Both the position numbers and the translations under genes were made by a program. From contig NZ_JAPNXS010000010.1 of the NCBI RefSeq assembly GCF_030397575.1, positions 35,501 through 99,500 of the forward strand: a DNA stretch of 64,000 nt, read 5' to 3'. The notes below the pieces were generated by a model. That model ran no database searches, was not told the origin of the DNA, and saw nothing but the letters and a program-made list of their open reading frames with translations. Shown here piece by piece: positions 10,112 to 19,597 of the stretch; position 1 is the stretch's first letter; each line of letters starts with the position of its first letter. The stretch comes from Psychromonas sp. 14N.309.X.WAT.B.A12 (GTDB lineage Bacteria; Pseudomonadota; Gammaproteobacteria; Enterobacterales; Psychromonadaceae).

Positions 10112-11881
10112 ATGAAAGGTTCTATTTCTCGCCGTGATTTCCTAATATTAACCGCTAGAGGAGCAGGTGCAGCAGTTGTTTCATACGGTTTAATGGGGTG
10201 TGCAACAGATGAAGATGAAGAAGTAGTTAGCAGCGTTAGTTTTAATCATGGTATTGCCAGTGGTGACCCCTTAGCTAATTCAATTATTCTATGGACACGC
10301 ATCACCCCAGACACTGACGCAGAGCTAACTGTTTCATGGGAAGTATCAAAAGATCAAACTTTTACAGAGCTAGTTAGTACAGGTAATAGCACCACCAGTA
10401 CCTCAAAAGATTATACAATAAAAGTAGATGTAGTCGGTTTAGAGGCAGATACCACATATTATTATCGCTTTATTAGTCATGGTGTTACTTCAACTATTGG
10501 AACGACTAAAACCATAAGTAATGGCTCACCCAATTCAGTTAAATTAGCTGTAATGTCTTGTGCTAACTACCCAGCAGGATATTTTAATGTCTATAACTTA
10601 GCAGCCCAACAAGAAGACTTAGATGCGGTATTACACCTAGGCGATTATATCTATGAATATGCACGAGATGAATACGCAAGTGAAAATGCTGAAGCACTCG
10701 ATCGTGAAGTATTACCTGCCACAGAGCTATTTAGTCTAAGTGATTATCGTACTCGATACGCTCAATATCATAGTGATCCTGACTTACAATTATTACACAG
10801 TAAAGTGCCTTTCATTACTGTCTGGGATGATCATGAAATTGCAGATGATACTTGGCAAGATGGCGCAGGAAATCATAACGATGGAGAAGGCAGCTTCGAA
10901 GAACGAAAACTAGCAGCCTTACAAGCGTATTTTGAATGGCTTCCGATTCGTCCATGGAGCGAAGGCAATAATGAGGAAATTTATCGCCACTTTGCTTTTG
11001 GTGATCTAGTGGATCTTTATATGCTAGACACCCGTGTATTAGCTCGTGATCAACAGCTAGATTATGCTGATTATTTTGATGGTAGCATCTTCTTTGATGA
11101 AGAGACATTTAATCAAGATTTATATGAAACTGAACGGAACATGCTAGGAACAGAGCAATTACAATGGCTTGAAGATAGTGTCACAGTCAATACTGGACGA
11201 TGGCAACTCCTGGGTCAACAGGTCTTAATGGGAGAGATGAAACTACCTGGTGCAATTGCATTAAATACTATGAGTACCAGTGATTATGAAGAGCTAGGTG
11301 GATTAGCACTACTTGCCGCTCGCATCGAAGCTAACGACCCTAGCTTAACAACCGCAGAGCAAACTTATTATGCAGAAAATGCAGATAAATTAACAACAGA
11401 AGTGTTAAGTCAACTCTCTTTCCCAACACTTCCCTACAATTTAGATGCTTGGGATGGTTATGCAACAGAGCGCGATAAAGTATTAGATATTTTTAATAAC
11501 AATAATAAAAACTTAGTCGTGGTGGCAGGCGACACACATAATGCTTGGGCGAATAATTTGTCTAATGCAGATGGCACTATCGTAGGTGTAGAGTTCGCAG
11601 TATCATCAATTTCATCTCCAGGCCTTGAGTATTATCTAGGCATTAATGATACCGTTGTTGAAGCAACTGAAGATGGCTTTGTTTCACTGGTTGACGGGCT
11701 AGAGTACGTTAACGTTAAGGATCGTGGTTTCTTAACACTTACCTTTACTCAAGATAAGGTAGAAAGTGAATGGCACTTTGTTGATACCATTTTATCAGAC
11801 CAATACCAAGAACTAACGGATCGCTCAACCGTGGCAAGTAGTTTAGCTAATAACCCAACATTGGTTTTAGCAACAGAGTAA
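10112..11881 (+). CDS. phoD: PhoD-family alkaline phosphatase, Tat-exported lipoprotein-like
   Basis: Extracytoplasmic phosphomonoesterase/phosphodiesterase of the PhoD family (metallophosphatase fold, usually Fe/Ca). It has 589 residues. The N terminus is a twin-arginine signal (ISRRDFLILTARG) ending in a lipobox-like LMGC around residue 29, so it may be lipid-anchored. An N-terminal PhoD_N domain follows (FNHGIASGDPLANSIILWTR). Catalytic motifs are LHLGDYIYEY near 176, WDDHEIADDTW near 238 and AGDTHNAW near 471. AAGGATAG precedes the ATG. Its role is probably phosphate scavenging from organic phosphates. Only a weak Pho-box-like sequence is visible upstream, so PhoB control is not claimed. 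Confidence 0.92.
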   Translation: MKGSISRRDFLILTARGAGAAVVSYGLMGCATDEDEEVVSSVSFNHGIASGDPLANSIILWTRITPDTDAELTVSWEVSKDQTFTELVSTGNSTTSTSKDYTIKVDVVGLEADTTYYYRFISHGVTSTIGTTKTISNGSPNSVKLAVMSCANYPAGYFNVYNLAAQQEDLDAVLHLGDYIYEYARDEYASENAEALDREVLPATELFSLSDYRTRYAQYHSDPDLQLLHSKVPFITVWDDHEIADDTWQDGAGNHNDGEGSFEERKLAALQAYFEWLPIRPWSEGNNEEIYRHFAFGDLVDLYMLDTRVLARDQQLDYADYFDGSIFFDEETFNQDLYETERNMLGTEQLQWLEDSVTVNTGRWQLLGQQVLMGEMKLPGAIALNTMSTSDYEELGGLALLAARIEANDPSLTTAEQTYYAENADKLTTEVLSQLSFPTLPYNLDAWDGYATERDKVLDIFNNNNKNLVVVAGDTHNAWANNLSNADGTIVGVEFAVSSISSPGLEYYLGINDTVVEATEDGFVSLVDGLEYVNVKDRGFLTLTFTQDKVESEWHFVDTILSDQYQELTDRSTVASSLANNPTLVLATE

Positions 11882-11893
11882 GCTCTATAAAAC

Positions 11894-11927
11894 AAGGCCT
11901 CATTAATTAGATAATCAATGAGGCCTT
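11894..11927. terminator. Bidirectional terminator between phoD and ansA
   Basis: Perfect 11-bp stem AAGGCCTCATT / AATGAGGCCTT with a 12-nt loop, between two convergent genes. Confidence 0.9.
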
Positions 11928-11942
11928 TCTCACAACCTTTTA

Positions 11943-12962
11943 TCAAGTTGAAGTCGTTAACTCACCACGTAGGTCTGTAGTTAATAACTCTTTTACCACT
12001 TTATGGCTCAGATCTTGGCTTAATAAATAATGCAATTTAGCAATAACCGCCTCAGTAGTCATATCAATACCGCCAATCACGCCTGCTTCGCTCAACGCGT
12101 GCCCCGTTGCATAACCGTCCATGTTCACACTGCCTTTTAAGCATTGGCTACAGTTAACAATCAAAATACCGCGCTCGCTTGCTTCTTTTAATGTCTTTAG
12201 CAACTCAGGATCTTGCTGTGCATTACCTACGCCATAGGTTAATAATACTAACGCTTGCAATGGACTTTTTAATAAATTATCCAAAACTTGCCAATCTAAA
12301 CCAGGAAATAGATGCAATATAGCAATCGATTGTTTCTCAATCTGGCCAATCGTTAAGCGCGTATTAACGGTGCGTTGTTTTTTACCTGCGATATTCTTAA
12401 TATCAATACCCGCTTCCAATAAAACAGGGTAATTCGGTGACACAAATGCGCTAAAACCATCTGCATGTTGTTTAGTCGTTCTGTTACCTCGAAACAATTG
12501 ATTATTAAAAAATAAACACACTTCATTAATCGGGTGATGTGCAGCAATATATAATGAGTTCAGTAAATTAGCTCGCGCATCTGAACGTAACTGAGATAAT
12601 GGAATTTGTGAACCAGTAATGATCACAGGTTTACTTAAACTTTCAAAAATAAATGATAGTGCAGATGCCGTGTAAGACATAGTGTCGGTGCCATGCAAAA
12701 TAATAAACCCATCAAAATCATGGTACTTCTGCTGGATATCATTGGCCAGTATTTGCCATGCTTGCGGGGATATATCGGCAGAATCAATTAATGGATCGTA
12801 TTCGTGAATTTCAAAGTCTGGCATATCCTCATGGAAAAATTCAGGCATATTTTTAATCGTTTCCGATAAATAACCAGCCACTGGAATATAGCCATTTTTT
12901 GATGGTTTCATACCGATCGTGCCACCAGTGTAAGCAATGTAAATACGTTTTTTCTCAGCCAT
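11943..12962 (-). CDS. ansA: Type I (cytoplasmic) L-asparaginase
   Basis: Hydrolyses asparagine to aspartate and ammonia. It has 339 residues and no signal peptide, which fits the low-affinity cytoplasmic type I enzyme rather than periplasmic AnsB. The first catalytic threonine motif is AYTGGTIGM at about 10-18. The second motif is LHGTDTMSYTASALSF near 90-105. A substrate-sensing C-terminal domain is expected and present (LTYGVGNAQQ, CLKGSVNMDGYATGHAL). It converges on phoD through a shared terminator, with about 650 bp of non-coding DNA upstream. Some members prefer other substrates, but the call is secure at family level. Confidence 0.95.
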   Translation of the reverse strand: MAEKKRIYIAYTGGTIGMKPSKNGYIPVAGYLSETIKNMPEFFHEDMPDFEIHEYDPLIDSADISPQAWQILANDIQQKYHDFDGFIILHGTDTMSYTASALSFIFESLSKPVIITGSQIPLSQLRSDARANLLNSLYIAAHHPINEVCLFFNNQLFRGNRTTKQHADGFSAFVSPNYPVLLEAGIDIKNIAGKKQRTVNTRLTIGQIEKQSIAILHLFPGLDWQVLDNLLKSPLQALVLLTYGVGNAQQDPELLKTLKEASERGILIVNCSQCLKGSVNMDGYATGHALSEAGVIGGIDMTTEAVIAKLHYLLSQDLSHKVVKELLTTDLRGELTTST

Positions 12963-13529
12963 TAACTTCTCATTTTTGTTTCATAAAAAATAACCATCCA
13001 ATAATACCTACTAACAATCAATACTAAGGATGAATTCAACACCTGAGTAGCATACTACTTATTTTTAACCTCATTATATACGCGATAACGACACAGTTAA
13101 TAACACCGGAATTTACTCATAAACTCAACAGAATTAATCAGTGACCTGATAATAAAAATAAAAATAGATAAAGGAATAGCACTCAGGGCTACAAGATACA
13201 CATATTTTGTCAAACACCCCAGCCTTTGCAATAGGTTAACCGAAAAATAGTACGACTAATTACCCTGCTACCCAACACTGACTTAAAATATATTTAGAAA
13301 CTTACTTAACTAATGTAAAAGCTATTAGCGATGAAAAAAGAAATAACAGGTCAAATTTTAGTCAATATTATGAAAGGTTTTAAAAATTGTTGAATTACAA
13401 AAAACTAACAAAAAGTGATCAATAAGGCTTTTTTCAATGAGTTTGAAGTAAAAATTATTCACAATTGTTAATGGGATATTTCCAGACTTGTTAATACTTA
13501 TTTACATGATAAAAATTCAACATTTTCAA
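12963..13529. other. Long intergenic region between ansA and aox
   Basis: Nearly 650 bp of very AT-rich DNA hold the divergent promoters of ansA and the alternative oxidase gene. Apart from the regulatory sites at 13530-13557, no gene, RNA or repeat is recognised. Confidence 0.5.
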
Positions 13530-13542
13530 GCATTTTGAATGC
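13530..13542 (+). promoter_or_regulatory. Candidate NsrR operator upstream of aox
   Basis: GCATTTTGAATGC differs by one base from the NsrR core GCATTT-N-AAATGC. It lies 69 bp before the oxidase start. NsrR is an iron-sulfur nitric-oxide sensor known to control aox in Vibrio fischeri; use of this site is inferred. Confidence 0.55.
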
Positions 13543-13543
13543 A

Positions 13544-13557
13544 TTGACCAAGATCAC
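13544..13557 (+). promoter_or_regulatory. Candidate FNR/CRP-family site upstream of aox
   Basis: TTGACCAAGATCAC matches the FNR/DNR pattern TTGAY-N4-RTCAA except at the last position. It directly abuts the NsrR-like site. Assignment is inferred. Confidence 0.45.
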
Positions 13558-13610
13558 ATTTAGTATTAATTTGTTTATAGAATGACTTTTAACCTACTGA
13601 GAGAGATGCC

Positions 13611-14246
13611 ATGTCAAACTTTGAATTGCTACACCAAAAGCCTAGTAAATTGTCTGAATCTATCGCTTACAAAATAACTCAGATATTGAAATTCACACTT
13701 AACCTTTTTTACGGCACTAAATATGCAAAAAGAGCCGTTATATTAGAAACGATTGCCGCAGTACCGGGTATGGTAGCAGGCATGTTTAATCACTTAAAAG
13801 CACTTCGTCGTATGCGCGATGATCAAGGCTGGGTTCGAGAGTTATTAGACGAAGCTGAGAATGAACGTATGCATTTAATGATTTTTTTAGATATTGCCAA
13901 ACCTACTTGGATTGAGCGTACCTTGGTCTTATTAGGGCAAGGGGCTTTCTTATTTGTGTACACCTTCTTATACCTTTTATCCTCTAAAACAGCTCATAGA
14001 GTAGTGGGCTACTTTGAGGAAGAAGCATGCAAAAGCTATACAGAGTTTTTAGAGAAAATAGACGAAGGTGTTGTTGAAAATGTACCTGCACCTCGCATCG
14101 CTAAAGATTATTATAATTTACCAGAAGAAGCGTTATTACGTGACGTAGTACTGTGTATACGCGATGATGAAGCAAAACATCGCGACCGTAACCATGAGTT
14201 TGCTGATTCATTTGAAAACAACAATTTACCATCACATCAACGATAA
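13611..14246 (+). CDS. aox: Alternative oxidase (cyanide-insensitive ubiquinol oxidase)
   Basis: Di-iron membrane-bound enzyme that passes electrons from ubiquinol to oxygen without pumping protons. The 211-residue protein carries all the signature motifs: LETIAAVPGMVAG with E46, NERMHLM with E85 and H88, FEEEA at 136-139, and RDDEAKHRDRNHEFAD with E187 and H190. A hydrophobic hairpin at about 104-124 should attach it to the inner membrane. AOX is uncommon in bacteria but known in marine vibrios, where it is induced by nitric oxide. The upstream NsrR- and FNR-like sites fit that role. It is monocistronic, with a G/C-run terminator after it. Confidence 0.97.
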   Translation: MSNFELLHQKPSKLSESIAYKITQILKFTLNLFYGTKYAKRAVILETIAAVPGMVAGMFNHLKALRRMRDDQGWVRELLDEAENERMHLMIFLDIAKPTWIERTLVLLGQGAFLFVYTFLYLLSSKTAHRVVGYFEEEACKSYTEFLEKIDEGVVENVPAPRIAKDYYNLPEEALLRDVVLCIRDDEAKHRDRNHEFADSFENNNLPSHQR

Positions 14247-14270
14247 TCTATTAATCATAATATAAAATGA

Positions 14271-14296
14271 GAAGGGGCGGTAACTCCCCCCTTTTC
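14271..14296 (+). terminator. Terminator of aox
   Basis: A GAAGGGG / CCCCTTTT stem around a CGGTAACTC-type loop ends in TTTTC, 25 bp past the stop codon. Confidence 0.75.
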
Positions 14297-14559
14297 ATAT
14301 CAATATTTTACTCAAAGTAGCACACACCTAACCTTCCTCTATTCTAGCGCTTCACTTATTTACGTATAATACCTCCCCCGTTAATTAAATGATCTATTTA
14401 AGTATAGATAAAATGGATGAAAGCAAGGCATTGATTACAGTAACCAGTAACTCTAATTGCAAAATCAATAACCAAACTAATATTCATTTTAACAAGTATA
14501 AATGAGTAGATAATTAGCGGAATTGGTATAATCATAACTCAATCATTAAAGAGCCAATT
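14297..14559. other. Intergenic region between aox and tapT
   Basis: About 310 bp separate the two stop and start codons. Nothing but the aox terminator and presumably the tapT promoter is seen. Confidence 0.4.
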
Positions 14560-15294
14560 ATGCGTATCCATGCTATTCACAAATTATACGACTTTCGATT
14601 AAGCCAAAGTACACGCCCTTTTCTTGCAAGAGGAGGAAGTATTAATCGCTGCAAACATTGCATGTTATTGCCCTATCTTTGCCTTTGCAGTATTAAACAA
14701 CCAGTACTTAGCAACAGTGGCTTTTTGCTATTAATGTACGATGATGAAATATTAAAGCCTAGTAACACAGGCCGACTAATTGCTGATCTAATTATTGATA
14801 CTCATGCCTATATTTGGTCTCGCACAGAACCAAACTCAGCAATGTTAAAGGTATTACAAGACACTCGTTGGTACCCTATTGTTGTATTCCCATCGGAATA
14901 TGCACAAGTGGAAAGAGAAGTAATAAAGCAACATACTTTACCAAACCTCATACAAGACAAGCGCCCTCTCTTTATTTTATTAGACGGGACTTGGGCACAA
15001 GCGAAGAAAATGTTTCGTAAAAGCCCTTACTTGAATAATTTCCCAGTATTATCTTTTGCACCAGAAAAACTGTCTGAATATTTAGTACGCAAAGCAACGA
15101 AAGATAATCAATTAGCCACAGCTGAAGTAGCAGGGTTGGTCTTGGAAAGCCTAGGTGAAACTAATAACGCTAAAATCATGCACCTGTTATTTAATGCGTT
15201 TAAAGAAAACTATTTATTAGGGAAAAGCCGCCAACCACTTCCAGAGAATAATCAGCAGACACTCTTGTCATTAGCATTAAATGAATTAACATAA
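14560..15294 (+). CDS. tapT: DTW-domain tRNA-uridine aminocarboxypropyltransferase (TapT-like)
   Basis: Probably makes acp3U47 in tRNA variable loops using SAM, as shown for E. coli TapT (YfiP). The 244-residue protein starts with the family feature STRPFLARGGS. A cysteine cluster follows (CKHCMLLPYLCLC, residues about 32-44) that likely binds zinc. The DTW-type motif reads LLDGTWAQAKKMFRKS near 142-157, with a C-terminal TAEVAGLVLE. All expected family landmarks are visible. It stands alone between aox and a LysE-type exporter. Confidence 0.87.
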   Translation: MRIHAIHKLYDFRLSQSTRPFLARGGSINRCKHCMLLPYLCLCSIKQPVLSNSGFLLLMYDDEILKPSNTGRLIADLIIDTHAYIWSRTEPNSAMLKVLQDTRWYPIVVFPSEYAQVEREVIKQHTLPNLIQDKRPLFILLDGTWAQAKKMFRKSPYLNNFPVLSFAPEKLSEYLVRKATKDNQLATAEVAGLVLESLGETNNAKIMHLLFNAFKENYLLGKSRQPLPENNQQTLLSLALNELT

Positions 15295-15378
15295 CCACCA
15301 CTTGCGTCTAGTGAGGTGTTTTTTACCCCTTAACCCTCTCATTCTATTATCTCTTTATACCCAACAAGAAAGGATTCT

Positions 15379-16008
15379 ATGAACTACTTACATGAATTTT
15401 TAATGTTAACGCTCATTCATTTTCTCGCTGTAATCAGCCCAGGGCCTGATTTTGCTATTGTACTGAGACAAAGTATTAGCTTTGGCAGAAAAACCGCTGT
15501 TATTACAAGTTTAGGGATAGGGGCCGGTATTGCAATTCATGTTATTTACACTTTATTAGGCATAGGTTTACTCATATCACAATCAACCTATTTAATGTTA
15601 TCAGCCAAAGTACTAGGAGCACTCTACCTAACCTACCTAGGTATTAACCTGTTAAGTAGTAAAGCAGCAACAAACCAATCCAGCTTAGTCGAAGCAGACA
15701 ACAATAAAGAAGATCAAAAGAAAGCATTTATGATTGGGTTCATGACCAATGTATTTAATCCTAAAGCAACATTATTTTTCCTGGCTATTTTCAGCACGAT
15801 AGTTAACCCTCACACGCCAATTGCTATTCAATCAATATATGGAGTATGGATTGTAGTAACAACAGCAGCGTGGTTTAGCTTAGTTTCTTTTCTATTTTCT
15901 AAAGAGAGCGTCCGTCAACGCTTCGTAAAGCAAGGACATTGGTTTGAGAGAGCAATGGGAGGGATTTTATTAATCTTTGCAGGAAAGTTATTCCTAAGCC
16001 TCATATAA
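15379..16008 (+). CDS. LysE/RhtB-family amino-acid exporter
   Basis: Inner-membrane exporter of 209 residues with about six hydrophobic segments. The N-terminal family motif ISPGPDFAIVLRQSISFGRK lies near residues 20-40. NVFNPKATLFFLAIFS near 128 is the second conserved region. Closest in feel to RhtC/threonine-homoserine exporters, but substrate cannot be read from sequence. AAGAAAGGA precedes the ATG. It lies 84 bp downstream of tapT, so shared transcription is possible. Confidence 0.88.
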   Translation: MNYLHEFLMLTLIHFLAVISPGPDFAIVLRQSISFGRKTAVITSLGIGAGIAIHVIYTLLGIGLLISQSTYLMLSAKVLGALYLTYLGINLLSSKAATNQSSLVEADNNKEDQKKAFMIGFMTNVFNPKATLFFLAIFSTIVNPHTPIAIQSIYGVWIVVTTAAWFSLVSFLFSKESVRQRFVKQGHWFERAMGGILLIFAGKLFLSLI

Positions 16009-16085
16009 AGAATATGTCGTTAGCAATTTACTCAGTAAAGCCATCTACACTTAACTTTACTGAGTATAAATAAACCACTTAACAA

Positions 16086-16994
16086 TTAAGGAACAGGTTG
16101 CCCTTTAGACGCCACTAAAATACGGTACCATTGTTCAGTATTCATATTTAGTCTTAAGGCAGCCACAGGATCTTGTACTCGCTTAATTTTTCCTGAACCA
16201 ATTAAAGCAACGGGTTTAGAAGGATGTTTTAAAATCCAAGCAAAAATAACCTGAGTAATAGAAGTTGCACCAATCTCCTTCGCAACTTCTTCTAAGGTAG
16301 TTCGTAAGCGGGCAATACGCACATTAGTTTTATTAAATACAGCACCGCCAGCTAAACATGACCAAGCCATAGGTCTAACCCTATCTTTTTGCAATTGCTC
16401 CAATACACCATTCTCAAGGCTATCAAGATTGATTGGATTGAGCTCAACTTGATTAGTAATTAAAGGGCGACTCAAACGAGATTGCAATAAATCAAATTGC
16501 ATAGGTGTGAAATTTGAAACACCAAAATGAGCTACTTTTCCAGAATTTTCAAGCTCAGTAAAAGCTGCTTGAACTTGGTCGGCCACCATTAAAAAATCAG
16601 GTCTATGTATTAACAATGCATCTAATTGCTCCACGCCTAATTGACGTAAAGAATTATCAACAGAAGTCAGTATTGCAGACTTACTAGAATCATAATGTGA
16701 AACACGCTTTTCAGACGGAGAGTCAGGGATACTATTAATGCCAAATTTAGAAATTATCTGAATTTTATCTCGTATTCCTGGATCTAACTTGAGAGCCTCA
16801 CCAAGCAACGTTTCACTATTTTTATATATAGCTGCCGTATCTATTGTAGTAATACCAAGCTCAACATGTTGCTTCATAAACGTTAAACGAGCTTGTTTTG
16901 ACATTCCCCAACTGTCTAAACGCCAATATCCTTGTATTAACTTAGAAAAAGAAGGTCCTTCCGGTGCCATCACTACCTTTTCTACGAAACTCAT
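16086..16994 (-). CDS. ydhF: YdhF-like aldo/keto reductase
   Basis: NADPH-dependent oxidoreductase of the aldo/keto reductase superfamily with 302 residues. It aligns by eye with E. coli YdhF (298) throughout: GYWRLDSWGMS near 22, TTIDTAAIYKN carrying the catalytic Asp and Tyr, LLIHRPDFLM with the catalytic histidine region, GKVAHFGVSNFTPMQFDLLQSRL, MAWSCLAGG, and the cofactor-binding IGSGKIKRV near the C terminus. Physiological substrate unknown. Two palindromes lie just upstream of the start and suggest dedicated local control. Confidence 0.88.
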   Translation of the reverse strand: MSFVEKVVMAPEGPSFSKLIQGYWRLDSWGMSKQARLTFMKQHVELGITTIDTAAIYKNSETLLGEALKLDPGIRDKIQIISKFGINSIPDSPSEKRVSHYDSSKSAILTSVDNSLRQLGVEQLDALLIHRPDFLMVADQVQAAFTELENSGKVAHFGVSNFTPMQFDLLQSRLSRPLITNQVELNPINLDSLENGVLEQLQKDRVRPMAWSCLAGGAVFNKTNVRIARLRTTLEEVAKEIGATSITQVIFAWILKHPSKPVALIGSGKIKRVQDPVAALRLNMNTEQWYRILVASKGQPVP

Positions 16995-17021
16995 AAAATA
17001 CTCCGTTACTAATATGGTTGA

Positions 17022-17054
17022 ATCCCTTTAAAGGGATATCCGATCAAATTGATC
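17022..17054 (-). promoter_or_regulatory. Paired palindromes upstream of ydhF
   Basis: A perfect 16-bp palindrome ATCCCTTTAAAGGGAT (17022-17037) is followed four bases on by GATCAAATTGATC (17042-17054). The first begins 28 bp before the ydhF ATG, a position suited to an operator. The cognate regulator is unknown. Confidence 0.5.
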
Positions 17055-17404
17055 TATCCAAGGTTTTTAAAATGAAAAAGTGAGAACTACAAAATAAGCA
17101 TTTAATTATCATATTTTAATAAAAATATTTATATCACGTTCTTCAAAGTATATCTAATTGAGTAGGGAGCTAAATGTTAAAAGTGAGGGCTTTATACACA
17201 TAAAAAGAAAAGAAGGGGTAATCATCTTTTCTAGTATTAACCAAAGAATATTAATTCTTTACTAGTTGTTCTTTTTACAAAATTTACAATGAAAAAGTAA
17301 GCTATTTTAACAAATACATAGACCAGTTAATTAATATTGCTAATGCTAGCTTAAAGCTGAATCCAATAATGGGTTGTTGGTATTTATATAATCATAAGGC
17401 ATAA
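17055..17404. other. Intergenic region between porin and ydhF
   Basis: About 515 bp lie between these minus-strand genes. Only the palindromes near ydhF and the porin terminator are recognised. Confidence 0.4.
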
Positions 17405-17441
17405 AAAAACTGCTTACCTGTTTTCACAAATAAGCAGTTTT
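17405..17441 (-). terminator. Terminator of the porin gene
   Basis: Stem AAAACTGCTTA / TAAGCAGTTTT with a 14-nt loop and a T run on the minus strand, about 70 bp past the porin stop codon. Confidence 0.85.
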
Positions 17442-17510
17442 ATTGTTTATTAAAATACCAGTATTAATTTTGTCTATAACAAAAAGAGGACTGTATTTAA
17501 TAAAGCTAAA

Positions 17511-18437
17511 TTAGAATGTTACAGCCATACCAGCACCGTAACCTAATTCTGAATCGTCAGAATCATCGCCACCAAGTTCAGCGTAAACAGTTACATTGCT
17601 GTTAAATGCGTATGCAGCATTTACAAAGTATGTATTTAATTTATCTTCATCACCGTCAACATCTAGAAGAGAATAACCACCAGAGTATGTTACTTTGTCA
17701 ACTGTGTATGCAGCAGCTAAACCGAATGCAGTGCTGTCTTCAGCAGAAGTGTACCCATCAAGGCTACTTACAGATGCTGCAAGTGCTAAATCATCCATTG
17801 TGTAACGTGCTTCTAAAAGAACAGAAGTAGCGCTTGCATCAGCATCATCAGCTTTACCTAAGTAAGCAGTTAAGTCTAATTCGTCAATACGTACGCCTAA
17901 TCGAGCATCAATAGACTCTACATCATCAGAAGCTGCATTCTCATTTAATAGGTAAGAAATACCAAAGTAGTAATTACCGTTATCAACAACGTATTTCACT
18001 ACTTGCTTACCATCTGTTGCAACACCAGCGTAACCGCTGTTGATACCAAATGCGTAATCGTTAGCAATACCGATATCATCAGCAATAGTGTATTGTTGAC
18101 CGATAGTTACTGTACCAAACTGTGTAAAGCTTAAACCAACAAACGCTTCATCAAGATCGATGTTGTTTGTAGATCCAGTTTCATCTTCACCAGTTACAGA
18201 GATTTTAGCAATCGCAGATAAACTATCGCTAAGTACGTAACCAGCTTGAACACCGAAATCTGCATCATCAAGATGAATCATTTTAGGTGCGTCATCTTCA
18301 GTACCTTTGTTAGCCTGAATTTCTACATCACCAAAAAGATCTAAAGTTACGCCGTCAGCTTCATAAACTGTTGCACTGTGTGCTGCTGTTGCTGCGAATA
18401 GAGAAGTCAGCATTGTTGCTAAGATTGTTTTTTTCAT
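17511..18437 (-). CDS. Outer-membrane general porin (OmpC/OmpU-like)
   Basis: Trimeric 16-strand beta-barrel porin for passive solute diffusion. The 308-residue precursor has a signal peptide of about 21 residues (LFAATAAHSA) and starts mature as TVYEADGVTLDLFGDVE, typical of gammaproteobacterial porins. Alternating strands fill the rest: TVTIGQQYTIADDIG and YYFGISYLLN are recognisable, and the last residue is F (GYGAGMAVTF), as outer-membrane insertion requires. It is strongly acidic, as in marine porins. About 700 bp of AT-rich DNA lie upstream, room for OmpR-type control, but no site is assigned. Confidence 0.9.
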   Translation of the reverse strand: MKKTILATMLTSLFAATAAHSATVYEADGVTLDLFGDVEIQANKGTEDDAPKMIHLDDADFGVQAGYVLSDSLSAIAKISVTGEDETGSTNNIDLDEAFVGLSFTQFGTVTIGQQYTIADDIGIANDYAFGINSGYAGVATDGKQVVKYVVDNGNYYFGISYLLNENAASDDVESIDARLGVRIDELDLTAYLGKADDADASATSVLLEARYTMDDLALAASVSSLDGYTSAEDSTAFGLAAAYTVDKVTYSGGYSLLDVDGDEDKLNTYFVNAAYAFNSNVTVYAELGGDDSDDSELGYGAGMAVTF

Positions 18438-19147
18438 TTTCCATCACCTTGTGGCTATTAATTTAATTGAGTCCTTTGAATACTTAAGTCGTGTAATGTT
18501 AACAACGTATTACAGTTCTTTAAGCGCAAAATAAAATTACCACACAATTCTCAAGGCTGAAATAGCAAACACACTTATATGACGAGACGTCACAAATAAA
18601 TTGATAAAAAAGAAAGTTAATGTGATGAAGATCTCATAAATTTACAAAATTGAAATGCTAAATAAGTGTTAAATCCTTCATTTTTCCGTTTTTTACAAAA
18701 AAAAACAGATTAAATATTGAACTTTTTAAGATTTTTAATATCTCTGTTTTTTAAATCAAAGCAAATAAGTAAAACTTAACTCAGCTTTTCACCTAATCAG
18801 CGCTCAATCATAAATAATATTAAAAGTATTCACAGGGTTAAGTAAAACCAAATCGCACCTCGAGTTTATTCGTTTAGACTAATTTAGTATTAACCTTGTG
18901 TTGGTATTGAACCGTCAAAACAAGAATAAATCGACGACACAATCTTTGGCAGTAGTAAAATTTTCTAATTAATCAAACGTACTTACTAAGTATTATCCTC
19001 TTTTTATTTAGCAGGTGGGAGTAAAGGGAGTGGTCGATTTAAAAATGAAGATGGAATTATAAAAATGAAACTATACAGTGAAGGGTTATCGGGAAAAGAA
19101 ATATCTATTATCTAATCCCAATTTATACAATAAATATTTAATAATAA
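18438..19147. other. Intergenic region upstream of the porin gene
   Basis: Very AT-rich; holds the porin promoter and leader. No gene, RNA or repeat was recognised. A plus-strand frame at 19078-19347 overlaps the next gene and is a shadow. Confidence 0.4.
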
Positions 19148-19597
19148 TTAAAAACCGTAGCGCACGCCTAAAGCGACATCGACACCAAATTCAAAATCGT
19201 CATCGTTATTATGTTTATCTTGAAAAGCGAGGTCAGGTGCAACTTGACCATAAACATCCCAATTTTTTGCAAAAGGAATTGATGCACCTAGCGGCACTCG
19301 AACAGCATAAGAGTTGTCATAATCATGATGATGATCATCCCAGTTAATGGCACCACCGACACCAACATACCAATTAACAGGAACATCGGAGTTAAATGTT
19401 CCTTGCTTCAAGAGATAATCTGCAGACACCCCATCATTACCTATGAAGGCATTAATTGTGTTATTAAATTGCGCCGTCACACCGAAACCTTGATCAAAAG
19501 CGACACCAGCTTTGATACTTCCAGGGGCCGCTAATGCAGGGCTAAATAAAGTTGCAATTAACAGGGAACCGGCGAACGTTTTAGCTGTTTTATTCAT
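19148..19597 (-). CDS. Small outer-membrane beta-barrel protein, function unknown
   Basis: 149 residues with a clear signal peptide (SLLIATLFSPALAA, cleavage near 24). A predicted eight-strand barrel follows: alternating hydrophobic stretches such as VPVNWYVGVGGAINW and YAVRVPLGASIPF, and a C-terminal aromatic end LGVRYGF. A histidine/aspartate cluster DDHHHDYDNS near 87-96 and a second DKHNNDDDFE near 128 could bind metal, which is speculative. I do not recognise a named family. It stands alone, with no clear terminator. Confidence 0.75.
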   Translation of the reverse strand: MNKTAKTFAGSLLIATLFSPALAAPGSIKAGVAFDQGFGVTAQFNNTINAFIGNDGVSADYLLKQGTFNSDVPVNWYVGVGGAINWDDHHHDYDNSYAVRVPLGASIPFAKNWDVYGQVAPDLAFQDKHNNDDDFEFGVDVALGVRYGF

